DNA from: Paenibacillus sp.
GTDB taxonomy: Bacteria; Bacillota; Bacilli; Paenibacillales; Paenibacillaceae
Assembly (NCBI GenBank): GCA_029256665.1
Contig: JAQSXN010000101.1
Coordinates: 1-9,381 of the forward strand
DNA: 9,381 nt
Direction: 5' to 3'
Part shown: piece by piece, positions 1 to 8,300 of the stretch
Numbering within the stretch: the first letter of the stretch is position 1
How the letters are laid out: each line of letters begins with the position of its first letter
Position numbers and translations under genes: made by a program
Notes under the pieces: model-generated
What the model saw: only the letters and a program-made list of their open reading frames with translations
The model's database searches: none
Told to the model about the DNA's origin: nothing

Positions 1-581
1 ATCAAGCCTAGGTTTTTTTGCAAATTTTCGACCGTGCTCTCGCGCGGTCCGATGACGACGGACTCGTTGACCGGCTCGTCGACTTGCCTGGTTTCCACGG
101 ATTCTGCCTTATAGCTTATCGCTTTGTCCCATTCGTCGAATAGAATGACGAGCCTGCCGTTCGTAATTTCGGTCACCAGGGATTGAAGATCTCCGACGAT
201 CGTCGCTTTCTGAGCAGATACGCCTTTCTTTTCGAAGAAAGTCCGAAGCTCCTGGATTGTGACCTCAGTTCCAGGTCCCACTTCATGCATCTCGAGATCT
301 TGCAGCGAGTGCTTCATATAATTGATCGCGTCTTCCTGAACGAGAGAACTGTAGTAAATGGAGCAGGCTTTGGATCCAAAGTCGGGGCCGAATTGCCATG
401 GGTTATAGATCATGTCCGCGTTGTTCGAGAATATGGCTTTGAGTTCTAGCAGATTATCCTCCAGCGACGCGGATAGCTGTCTTCCGGTTGATTGGGATTG
501 CGTATCGCTGTTTTCGGGTAGTGCTCCTTGGGGAGCATTTTGCCCGGATTGCTGCGTGGTGTTTCCCGCGTCATTGCTCAA
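1..581 (-). CDS. GerA-family spore germination protein (germinant receptor A subunit), N-terminal part
   Basis: This open frame runs from a TTG at 581-579 off the left edge without a stop, giving 193 codons. GerA-family A subunits are usually around 500 residues, so about 40% is present. They are inner-spore-membrane proteins that, with B and C subunits, sense nutrients and trigger germination. The visible part is the soluble N-terminal domain. A polar Gln/Ser/Asn-rich start (residues 1-36) precedes SLEDNLLELKAIFSNNADMI (residues 39-58), a typical GerA opening. The family hallmark NESVVIGPRES lies at residues 172-182. TTG is chosen because an in-frame TGA sits just upstream (590-588) and an AAGGGTGA Shine-Dalgarno stretch (595-588) lies at good spacing. 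The membrane segments and the usual partner genes would lie beyond the window. The GH9 gene upstream on the same strand is separated by a terminator, so this is probably a separate unit. I saw no clear sporulation promoter. Confidence 0.9.
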   Translation of the reverse strand, partial: MSNDAGNTTQQSGQNAPQGALPENSDTQSQSTGRQLSASLEDNLLELKAIFSNNADMIYNPWQFGPDFGSKACSIYYSSLVQEDAINYMKHSLQDLEMHEVGPGTEVTIQELRTFFEKKGVSAQKATIVGDLQSLVTEITNGRLVILFDEWDKAISYKAESVETRQVDEPVNESVVIGPRESTVENLQKNLGL

Positions 582-702
582 TTGCCGTCACCCTTCCCGA
601 TCATTCGACAGTTTTCTTCCATTATTTCCTTCATTGTTGATGGATATACGGATGGCTCCTCGCAGTGAAGCTGGTTGCTCGGTAAGCATTGTGCCAGACC
701 AA

Positions 703-744
703 ATCGAAAGAAAGAACCTCCTGCCTGTCAAAGGCAAGAGGTTC
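703..744 (-). terminator. Rho-independent terminator of the GH9 gene
   Basis: Read on the minus strand, the arm GAACCTC (744-738) pairs with GAGGTTC (720-714). It is followed inward by one mismatch and the pair TGCC/GGCA, around a 7-base loop. A T-rich run (CTTTCTTTCGATTT, 714-701) follows. It lies about 30 bases after the GH9 stop codon and before the germination gene, so it should separate the two transcripts. Confidence 0.75.
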
Positions 745-773
745 GTAGCTTGCGACGCTGATCTGGAGCAGAC

Positions 774-3700
774 TTAAGGAGACGTTACGAGAATGTCGTC
801 GTAAATGGCCTTCGTGTTCGCATAGGTCCTCGCTCCGATCTTGCCTCCGGCGAGCGAGCTGTCGGTAGCGCTAAGCTCCAGCAGGTCGTTTTTGTATACT
901 TCGATCTGATCGCCGCTCGCGATGATCTTGTACGTGTAGAACGTGTCGGGCGCGATGCTTGGATTCGAGAAATCGAGCACGCTTTTGACGCCGCCCACGA
1001 TCTTGACCAGCTCCATCTTACGCCCGGTGCGGTCATTGTTCTTGAGATACAGAACGTAGGTGTTGTCCGGATCAGCGTAGCGGAAGACGAGCCCGGCGTC
1101 TTTGTTGCCGTTCGTATTGTTCGTGACGCTGACCTTCGCCTCAAGCGTATAGTCCGTCCATGAAGCTTCGCCCGCGACAGAGTAGCTGGCTCCGGAGCTT
1201 GCATGACCGCTATATTCGCCATTTGCGACCGTCCAAGTCCCGCTCGTCGATGTCCAGCCGTCCGCGACTCCGTCGCCGAAGTCGTCGGAGAACAGCGTCT
1301 GCGGTCCGTCGCCCACCGTAGGTCCTGTCGATACGTCCGTACTTACGGCGTCGGTTTTGGTATCCGTCGTATGGAAGTAATACGAGTGAACGCCGATCGG
1401 GAGCCTGGTCGTATACGTGTACGCCTTGCCGTCCGTATAGTTGTTGTCGGTTGGATCGACGGCCGCCATCTTGCGAACGACGCCGTCCAGTACCAGCTCC
1501 ATCGTAAACGGAGCCTGATTGTCAGCATCCGTATAAGTCACGCCGAACGTAAAGTCCGTGGCGGAATCGCCGGTTGCCGAATCCACGGTTCCTCCCGTCA
1601 ACGTCGGCGCGGTGCCGCCGGCGATGTTGGTCGCCTTGATTTCGTCGATAAACATTTCGCCGTAAGCGCCGGTCGTCTGGTTGAGCCAGATCGAGAGCTT
1701 CGCGGCCTTCTTGTTGACGGGGAACGCCAAGCCGTCGAGGTTATACTGCAGATCCGTCCAGGAGCTCGGCACGCTGGCCCAGCCGCCCGTCAGGTTGAAC
1801 GTGCGCGTGCCGTCGGAGAGCTCGATCTTCATGCGCAGGTCCGGATGGCCCGGATTTTTGACGCCGAAGTTCAAATATTGATAGCCCGACAGATCCACGG
1901 AATCATGCCATGGCTGGAATTTCGCGTTCGACGTCGTCGAGCCCGGCGTCTGCGTGAACTTGCCGACGGTGCGTCCGTCGAGCGTCGTCTTGGCAAAGGT
2001 CGTCGTGCCGCCGTTCTGCGTATACCAGTTCACCCATTGATTGTTGCCGCCGGTCGATCCCCATACGCCCCCGCCGCCCATGTCGTCGTAGACCAGAGGA
2101 GTGGAAGGATCGGGAAGCGGCGCCGCGACCATGTAGTGCGTGGAGCTGTACGTATCGTTGCCCATCGCGTCCGTGCCGCGAACGTCGATGCGGCGATTCG
2201 TGTACGGCGCGGTCGCGCTTTCGTCAACCGTGCCGGAGAACGCTTCTCCCGATGCCGACATCGGCATCCAGCCGCCGCTCGGCTGCGAATGGGAGATGCC
2301 CGTGAGCCCGCTTGCGGGACCGGCGAAGATCGTCACGTTGCCGCGGACGGATTCTCCGATGACCGGGGAAAGAACGGGAAGAGGCTGCGGGTTGGCGCCG
2401 GCAGGGACTGAGACGCTGTCCGTCGCGCTAAGGCCCATGATCGTATAGAGCAGACCGGCTTGAATGCTGACGCTGAATTCGTTGTAGCGCCATTGGTTCG
2501 TGTCGTCGAGATAGAGCGAGCGGTCTTGATACCAAGGGCTGATGCTGTTCTTGTCCTTCGTATCCTTGATGTTCGGTCCGCTGAGCATGGCGCCGGGGAA
2601 GACGATTCCCCTGCCCTCCGGCTTGCCCGATTCTTCGTCGAAGCGGGTATGCGGGAAGTCGGCGTAGTCGGAGCCGATGCCGGATACCCAGCTGATGTTC
2701 CACGGGTTGGCGCCGAAGATCCAGTACAATCCTTTCAGCACGCCGTTCAGCGCCGCGGGATCCCCGAACAGCTCGTAGTAGCGCAGCAGGTCGCCCAGAT
2801 ACGAAGCATGCGGCTCGTTGACGCCGAAGTTCTTGAACTGGTTGAGCACGTGGTAAGGCGTGTCGTCGGCCGACGAGAGGAAATAATCGACCTGCTGCTT
2901 GAGCAGATCCTGAATATGGGCCTGGGTCGAAGCATCCGCAACCGGGTAGAATTCCGCCATCGACATCGGTCGCATGTCCCAATAGTTCGTCGTATAGATA
3001 TCGCCGAACCCAAGCGCGTTGATTTTGGTCGTGGCCGCGTCTTTGTAATCCTGTTCGTTCGTCAGCAGATACAGCTCGACGTCGGCCAGCAGCATGGAGT
3101 TGTCGATGCCGCCGCGCGTGCTGTACGAGCCGATGGGATCGTTGTAATGGTCCAGCACATATTCGTAAAAGACGACCGCGGCCGCTTCGGCTTCCTCGGC
3201 GAACGCCGTCAGCTCCGCGATTTTGGCGGAATCGATGTCGCCTTCCGCGATGGCCGCGTAGATCGCGCGCGCCGTAGCCGCGAGGGTGCCGGCCGCCTTG
3301 GCGGAGCCGCCGACGCCGTAATCGACGATTTTGCGGTCGTCCGCCGTGCCGATGATATTGTCCGTCGCCTTCTCCGGATGGACGAAGGAAGCGTTGTTGC
3401 GGAGGTTGTACATCGCGCCGCCGAGCTGGTCGGCGAACTTGATGACGTATTCGCTGCCCCAGATCGCTTCGTCGATCAGGTCGGGCACGCCGTTGCTGTC
3501 GTTGTCGAACTTCACGCTGGCCTTGTCCGCGTAACGGACGTAGGCAAGGGCGATCTGGGCGCCGACCCACTGGTTGCCGCCGTACTTGCCGTAATCGCCG
3601 GCATCGTACCAGCCGCCGGTCAGGTCGTAATGCGCCGTGCCGTCCGCCGAAGCTCCGTCGTCCAGGTGGCCCGCGCCGTGGTACAGCTTGGCCGAAGGCG

Positions 3701-5000
3701 CGACGGAGCTGTAGCCCGGCGGGTAGGATTCCGACGTGGGGACGCTCGCCCGAAGCAAGCGGTAGAACGCCGTCATCTCGTCCTTGTAGTTGTTCCAGAC
3801 GTTCGTTTCGATGGCGAACGGGAAGGAGGAGATGCCGTTCGTCTTGACGGTGTAGCCGCTGCCTAACGTCGTGATCGCGGAAAAGTCGATGCTGTAGACA
3901 TGCTTGCCCCAGGTGACTCCCTCGTACGTCATATTACCGGAAGCGACGACGCTTGAGCCGCTCAGTACCTCGTAGGACGTATCGACGAGCTTAACGGTGG
4001 AGGCGACTTGCGCGTTTTTCACGTCATTGGCGCTATACCCCGCTTGGCTGACCACGACGTCGATCGTCTGCTCGGAGAACACGACGGTCGGTCCGGGCGT
4101 CAAAGCCGTCGACGCTCCGTCCGAAGTCAGATCCGTCGCGCGGAAGTAATAGGAATGGCTGCCGACGGGCAGCTTCGTCATATAGACGTAATCCTTGCCA
4201 TCGGCGTAATTCGTATCGGCGGCGTTCGTCTCGGTCATGGCGTAGGCCGAATCGTCGAGGATGACCTCCATGGCGTAAGGCTTCTCGTTATCCGCGTCGG
4301 TGTAGGTTGCGGAGAATGTGTACAGCGTATTTTGGTTATGGATGGAGCCGGCGTTGGAAGCCAGGTTCGTGGCAGACAATGCCGGAGCTGTGCCGCTTGA
4401 GGCGGTCGAAGCGGTAATGTCGTCCATCCAAATCTCGCCGTAGGCGCCGCTAGCTTGTCTGAGCCAGATTTCGAATTTGATGTTTTTCTTATTGATGGCG
4501 GGGGAGAGCGCGTCCAGGTCGAATTGGCTGACCGTCCAGTCGCCGTCTACCGGCACCCAATTCGCAAGCGTGTAATTGCGCGATCCGTCGTTGATGACGA
4601 TCCGGAGCCTCGCGTCGGGGTAACCCGGATTTTTGAGCGGGAAGTTGAGGTAGCGGTAACCTCTGACGTCGACCGTCTCGTTCCAGGGCTGGAATTTCGC
4701 CCAGGAGCTCGCCGAAGCCGGTGTCTGGGCGAACTTCCCTACGGTACGGGAATCCTCCGTCGCCTTCGCGAAGGTGCCGGTGCCGCCGTCCTGATTCCAC
4801 CAGTTCATCCAGTTCTGCTTGAAGATGCCGCCGCCGGAGAAATCGTCGTACACGAGCGGATTGCTTGGGCCCGGGAGGGGGGCGACGGCTGCCGCCGCGT
4901 CCTCCGGACTCGCGGAGATGCCGGGAAGGACGAGCGCGACTCCCAAGCTTAACGCAACCAACCGCCGGCCCTTTATTCGGGCGAGTGTTCTTAATGACAT
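774..5000 (-). CDS. Secreted multimodular glycoside hydrolase family 9, probable endo-xanthanase
   Basis: This 1408-residue exported enzyme probably cuts the beta-1,4-glucan backbone of xanthan outside the cell. A signal peptide covers about residues 1-30. It is followed by a CBM-like module (48-197), an Ig-like module (205-305), a cellulase N-terminal Ig-like domain (312-398), the GH9 (alpha/alpha)6 core (402-857), an Ig-like segment (875-958), a second CBM-like module (967-1124), a second Ig-like module (1131-1230) and a C-terminal jelly-roll (1235-1408). GH9 motifs are GGWYDAGDYGKY with Asp466 and Asp469 (base), GANPWNISWVSGIG at 763-776, PHTR at 783-786, and NE with the acid Glu841. ATG at 5000 is supported by GGAGG at 5012-5008, 7 bases away. 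No dockerin, SLH or sortase motif is visible, so it is probably free or polymer-bound. The xanthan assignment rests on the adjacent divergent PL8 lyase and on known Paenibacillus GH9 xanthanases. The GH9 family itself is firm; cellulase or another beta-glucanase remains possible. Confidence 0.85.
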   Translation of the reverse strand: MSLRTLARIKGRRLVALSLGVALVLPGISASPEDAAAAVAPLPGPSNPLVYDDFSGGGIFKQNWMNWWNQDGGTGTFAKATEDSRTVGKFAQTPASASSWAKFQPWNETVDVRGYRYLNFPLKNPGYPDARLRIVINDGSRNYTLANWVPVDGDWTVSQFDLDALSPAINKKNIKFEIWLRQASGAYGEIWMDDITASTASSGTAPALSATNLASNAGSIHNQNTLYTFSATYTDADNEKPYAMEVILDDSAYAMTETNAADTNYADGKDYVYMTKLPVGSHSYYFRATDLTSDGASTALTPGPTVVFSEQTIDVVVSQAGYSANDVKNAQVASTVKLVDTSYEVLSGSSVVASGNMTYEGVTWGKHVYSIDFSAITTLGSGYTVKTNGISSFPFAIETNVWNNYKDEMTAFYRLLRASVPTSESYPPGYSSVAPSAKLYHGAGHLDDGASADGTAHYDLTGGWYDAGDYGKYGGNQWVGAQIALAYVRYADKASVKFDNDSNGVPDLIDEAIWGSEYVIKFADQLGGAMYNLRNNASFVHPEKATDNIIGTADDRKIVDYGVGGSAKAAGTLAATARAIYAAIAEGDIDSAKIAELTAFAEEAEAAAVVFYEYVLDHYNDPIGSYSTRGGIDNSMLLADVELYLLTNEQDYKDAATTKINALGFGDIYTTNYWDMRPMSMAEFYPVADASTQAHIQDLLKQQVDYFLSSADDTPYHVLNQFKNFGVNEPHASYLGDLLRYYELFGDPAALNGVLKGLYWIFGANPWNISWVSGIGSDYADFPHTRFDEESGKPEGRGIVFPGAMLSGPNIKDTKDKNSISPWYQDRSLYLDDTNQWRYNEFSVSIQAGLLYTIMGLSATDSVSVPAGANPQPLPVLSPVIGESVRGNVTIFAGPASGLTGISHSQPSGGWMPMSASGEAFSGTVDESATAPYTNRRIDVRGTDAMGNDTYSSTHYMVAAPLPDPSTPLVYDDMGGGGVWGSTGGNNQWVNWYTQNGGTTTFAKTTLDGRTVGKFTQTPGSTTSNAKFQPWHDSVDLSGYQYLNFGVKNPGHPDLRMKIELSDGTRTFNLTGGWASVPSSWTDLQYNLDGLAFPVNKKAAKLSIWLNQTTGAYGEMFIDEIKATNIAGGTAPTLTGGTVDSATGDSATDFTFGVTYTDADNQAPFTMELVLDGVVRKMAAVDPTDNNYTDGKAYTYTTRLPIGVHSYYFHTTDTKTDAVSTDVSTGPTVGDGPQTLFSDDFGDGVADGWTSTSGTWTVANGEYSGHASSGASYSVAGEASWTDYTLEAKVSVTNNTNGNKDAGLVFRYADPDNTYVLYLKNNDRTGRKMELVKIVGGVKSVLDFSNPSIAPDTFYTYKIIASGDQIEVYKNDLLELSATDSSLAGGKIGARTYANTKAIYDDILVTSP
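1317..2102 (-). repeat. CBM-like plus Ig-like unit, copy 2 (C-terminal side of the GH9 enzyme)
   Basis: This stretch encodes residues 967-1228. It begins TPLVYDDMGGGG and repeats the landmarks of copy 1 in order: RTVGKF, AKFQPW, YLNF, KNPG, NKK, GAYGE, YTDADN, YTDGK, HSYYF and the end GPTV. It has about five extra residues near GSTGGNNQW. The protein-level similarity implies an old internal duplication rather than recent recombination. A CBM84-type (xanthan-binding) assignment for the CBM part is possible but not shown. Confidence 0.8.
4086..4859 (-). repeat. CBM-like plus Ig-like unit, copy 1 (N-terminal side of the GH9 enzyme)
   Basis: This stretch encodes residues 48-305. It begins NPLVYDDFSGGG and carries the landmarks RTVGKF, AKFQPW, YLNF, KNPG, NKK and GAYGE. 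The Ig-like part has YTDADN, YADGK and HSYYF. All these landmarks recur in the same order in the second unit at 1317-2102, with roughly half the residues identical by eye. The first part reads as a beta-sandwich carbohydrate-binding module. Confidence 0.8.
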
Positions 5001-5007
5001 AAACTAA

Positions 5008-5012
5008 CCTCC
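5008..5012 (-). promoter_or_regulatory. Ribosome binding site of the GH9 gene
   Basis: On the minus strand GGAGG lies 7 bases before the ATG at 5000, which settles the start. Confidence 0.8.
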
Positions 5013-5109
5013 AATTCGTAGTAGATGAATCAATAGACGATAAGCAAGCTCGTGATGCGCTGCCGACGCGAACCGCGATTCGCGAGTTGCTGGACCCCCT
5101 CCTCCTTTG

Positions 5110-5135
5110 TGAATCCGCTTACAAAACAAATCATA
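5110..5135 (-). promoter_or_regulatory. Candidate GH9 promoter -10 with overlapping cre (CcpA) site
   Basis: On the minus strand a TATGAT hexamer (5135-5130) is followed by TGTAAGCGGATTCA (5123-5110). The latter matches 13 of 14 positions of the cre consensus TGWNANCGNTNWCA. The start of transcription would fall around 5123, so bound CcpA would sit on the start site. No good -35 is visible 16-18 bases upstream of the -10. The cre match is strong; the exact promoter is inference. Confidence 0.5.
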
Positions 5136-5329
5136 GTATGAAGCCGGCAAAGTCCGCCATGATGTATTCCGAGATATGGATGATCAATTTTAGCATCATG
5201 TGGACAAGCCATATACAGAGCCGAAGGAATATTTTATGCTGGAATCGAATCCGGGCATCTTGACGGGCGTTCTCTCGAAATCGAATGCCATTTCTCGATT
5301 CGGGATGGTTTCGCGGGGATGGAGCCGTC

Positions 5330-5358
5330 CATAATAACAGTCGTTGAAAGCGCTTTAA
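5330..5358 (+). promoter_or_regulatory. Candidate PL8 promoter -10 with downstream cre (CcpA) site
   Basis: CATAAT (5330-5335) is a near-consensus -10. TGAAAGCGCTTTAA (5345-5358) matches 13 of 14 cre positions and has a palindromic AAAGCGCTTT core. The cre begins only a few bases after the expected transcription start and ends 10 bases before the ribosome binding site. The -35 region is poor. CcpA with HPr-Ser-P would repress the lyase when preferred sugars are present. Confidence 0.55.
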
Positions 5359-5367
5359 ATAATAGTC

Positions 5368-5373
5368 GGGAGG
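5368..5373 (+). promoter_or_regulatory. Ribosome binding site that decides the PL8 start
   Basis: GGGAGG directly abuts an ATG at 5374, which is too close to use. It lies 9 bases from the in-frame ATG at 5383. The second ATG is therefore the likely start and also opens a cleaner signal peptide (MKKMAMK). Confidence 0.75.
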
Positions 5374-5382
5374 ATGATTCGA

Positions 5383-8300
5383 ATGAAGAAGATGGCTATG
5401 AAAGGCGGTTGGATTACGTTGATATTGCTATTGGCTTTCTCGTCGATGGGAGCTTGGCCAACGGAAAGGGCTCATGCAGCCGACGAGTTCGACGCGATCA
5501 GGGAGAACTGGCGAACGCTGCTTACGGGAGGGACGGGCATAAATACTTCGGATGCCGACATCGCGGGGGCCGCGGCCCGGCTTGCCGCGGATGCGGACGG
5601 CTATTGGTCGACCATGAACGTCTCGGCGGAGCGCGCGGCGCTCTGGAGCGACATTCCCGGAATTGGCAACTCCGTGCATATTCGGCAAACGTATGAGCGC
5701 TTAAAGATTATGGCGCTTGCCTATTCGACGGAGGGCTCCGCGCTGTACGGCGACTCCGGTCTGGAAACGGATATCGAAGGGGCGCTGGATTATATGTACG
5801 CGACCCGCTATCACGAGAACGTGACGACGACGCCGAGCGGCACGAGCAACTGGTGGGATTGGCAGATCGGCATCCCGATGCAGCTTAACGATATCGTCGT
5901 CCTTATGTACGATGCGCTAGGTCCGGCTCAGGTCGCGAATTACGCGGCATCCGTAGAACGATTCACGCCAGCGGTGACGCTGACTGGCGCCAACCGTTCA
6001 TGGAAGGCGCTTGTCGTGGGCATCAGAGGCGTTCTCGTCAAAGATCCGGTCAAGCTGGCTGCCACCAGGGACGGCTTATCCCAGATTTTCGATTACGTCA
6101 CGAAAGGCGACGGTTTCTATCAAGACGGCTCTTTCGTCCAACATACGACGTACGCTTACACGGGCGGATACGGCCTTCCTCTCATCAAAGCGGTGGGCGA
6201 ATTGCTGAACTTGCTGCAGGGCACGACATGGCAAGTGACGGATCCGGATCTCGCGAACGTCTGGCGATGGGTGTACGAAGCGTATCAGCCTTTGATTTAT
6301 AAAGGCGCCATCATGGATAACGTGCGAGGAAGGGAGATATCGCGGGAATACGCGCAGGATCACGATGCCGGGAATGCCGCGATTCAAAGCATTGTTCAAC
6401 TCGCGCGGATTGCCCCGGCGCAGCAAGCGGCCGATTTCAAAAGCATGGTCAAGGCTTGGGTCGCGCAGGATACCTACCAAAACTTCTACGAATCGGCATC
6501 GGTTCCTATGGTAGCTTTGGCGAAAACGATTGCGGACGATGCTTCGATAACGCCGGCCGGAGAGCTGCTACTGTACAAACAATACTCGGGGATGGACCGC
6601 GCCGTGCAGCTTCGTCCCGGTTACGCTTTCGGCCTCGCCATGTATTCTAGCCGGATCTCTACGTTTGAGGCGATCAATAACGAAAATCACAGAGGCTGGT
6701 ACACGTCGGCAGGCGTTACGAATCTCTACAACGGAGATCTCGGGCAATTCAGCGACGGGTACTGGCCGACGGTCAACAGTTACAGACTGCCGGGCACGAC
6801 CGTGTTGTCGGGTACGGCAACCGCAGCGCATCTTAGCGCGAACAATTGGACCGGCGGCACGGAGATGTCCGGGCTGTACGGCTTATCCGGCATGGATTTG
6901 TCGTATACGGGCAACACGCTGGACGCGCGCAAGTCGTGGTTCATGTTCGACGACGAGATCGTCGCGCTTGGCGCGGGCATCGAAAGCACGGCCGGCATCG
7001 CCGTCGAGACGATCGTCGAGAACCGCAAGCTAGGCGCGGCCGGGGGGGAGGCGCTTACCGTGAACGGCGCGGCGCAGCCGTCCAGCCTTGGCTGGAACGA
7101 TACGCTGACGGGCGTGCAGTGGGCGCATTTGGCGGGGGGCCAACCCGGCTCCGACATCGGCTACTACTTCCCGCAGCCGGCCGACATCCATGCCGTAAGA
7201 GAGGCGCGGACGGGCAAGTGGAGCCAGATCAACACGCGCCCGGGCACGCCGAGCGGAAACATTACGAACAACTATATGACGATGTGGTTCGATCATGGGG
7301 CCAATCCTTCGGCCGCGTCTTACGAATACGTGTTGCTTCCTAATCGGACGAGCGCCCAAGTGGCTTCGTATGCCGCCGCTCCGTCGATCGAAGTGCTGGC
7401 CAACACGGCCGAGGTTCAGGCGGTGCGCGACAACGGGCTTGGCATCGTCGGCGCCAACTTCTGGAGCGACGGCACGCACGAGGCGGATTTGATCAAGTCC
7501 AACAAGAAGGCATCCGTCATGACCATGGAGTCGGCGGACGGCGAGTTGCTCGAGGTGTCCGTCAGCGATCCCACGCAGGCGAATACGGGCACTATCCAGC
7601 TTGAGCTTGATCGCGCGGCATTATCGTACAGTGCCGATCCCGGCATTACGGTAACGCAGCTGAGCCCGACGATCAAGCTGACGGTGAACGTGAATCTGGC
7701 TAGAGGCAAAACCTTCAAAGCATCGTTCGGGCTAGGCGAGGCGCCTGCCCCGGCGGAGGTAATCGTCGACAACGCCGACGCGCCCGGAGCGGTTACAAAG
7801 AGCGCGGGCTGGCTGACGGGAACGGTGGGCACGGACAAATACGGCGTCAACTACTTCCACGACGGCAATGCCGGCAAAGGAGCGAAGTGGATAACATTCG
7901 CCCCGGACTTGCCGGAAGGCGGCACGTACGAGGTCTATATGGCATGGCCGGAGCACTTCAACCGCGCGACGAGCATCCCCGTAGACATTGTCTATAACGG
8001 CGGTTCGGATGTTGTATCCATTGATCAAACCGACAATGGGGGAGAGTGGAATCTGCTTGGTACGTATACTTTCGCCGCAGGGAGCGGCGGCAGTGTAACG
8101 CTTCGCAACGACGGGACGACGGGGCATGTGGCTGCGGATGCCGTTAGGTGGCTGCGCGTGCCGGCTCCGGATCCGGAGCCGGAGCCGATCATCGTCGACA
8201 ATCTCGATGCCGGCGCGACGCGGGTAGGCACTTGGAAAGCTTCGACCACTCAGGTCGACCGTTACGGCTCCAACTACATGCATGACGACAACGCGGGCAA

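Larger units (their letters stand above)
5001..5382. other. Divergent control region between the GH9 and PL8 genes
   Basis: These 382 bases hold no credible gene. They carry, from left to right, the GH9 ribosome site, a small hairpin (5071-5088), a purine-rich GGAGG-containing tract on the minus strand (5098-5109), the GH9 cre and -10 (5110-5135), a GATGAT-rich inverted repeat (5158-5200), two GGGATGG repeats (5302-5322), and the PL8 -10, cre and ribosome site (5330-5373). Both -10 candidates have poor -35 partners. That fits promoters needing an activator, which would be encoded elsewhere. Confidence 0.6.

Noticed and set aside
183..777. Plus-strand open frames over the germination gene and spacer
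   Set aside because: They lie opposite the GerA-family frame, have no ribosome site and show no recognisable protein; the minus-strand frame carries the family motifs.
2428..3570. A 380-codon minus-strand frame within the GH9 gene
   Set aside because: It overlaps the catalytic domain in another frame and is a low-complexity Arg/Gln/Gly-rich shadow.
1203..3866. Two long plus-strand open frames (about 400 and 470 codons) opposite the GH9 gene
   Set aside because: They are Arg/Val-rich shadows caused by the GC-rich codon use of the GH9 gene; the GH9 frame contains coherent domains and catalytic motifs.
5030..5212. 60-codon minus-strand frame in the divergent control region
   Set aside because: No ribosome site precedes its start and it spans the promoter and cre candidates; no resemblance to a known peptide.
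5260..5265. TTGACG as a -35 for the PL8 gene
   Set aside because: It is a fair -35, but no acceptable -10 lies 16-18 bases downstream (GAATGC at 17); the CATAAT at 5330 is a better -10.
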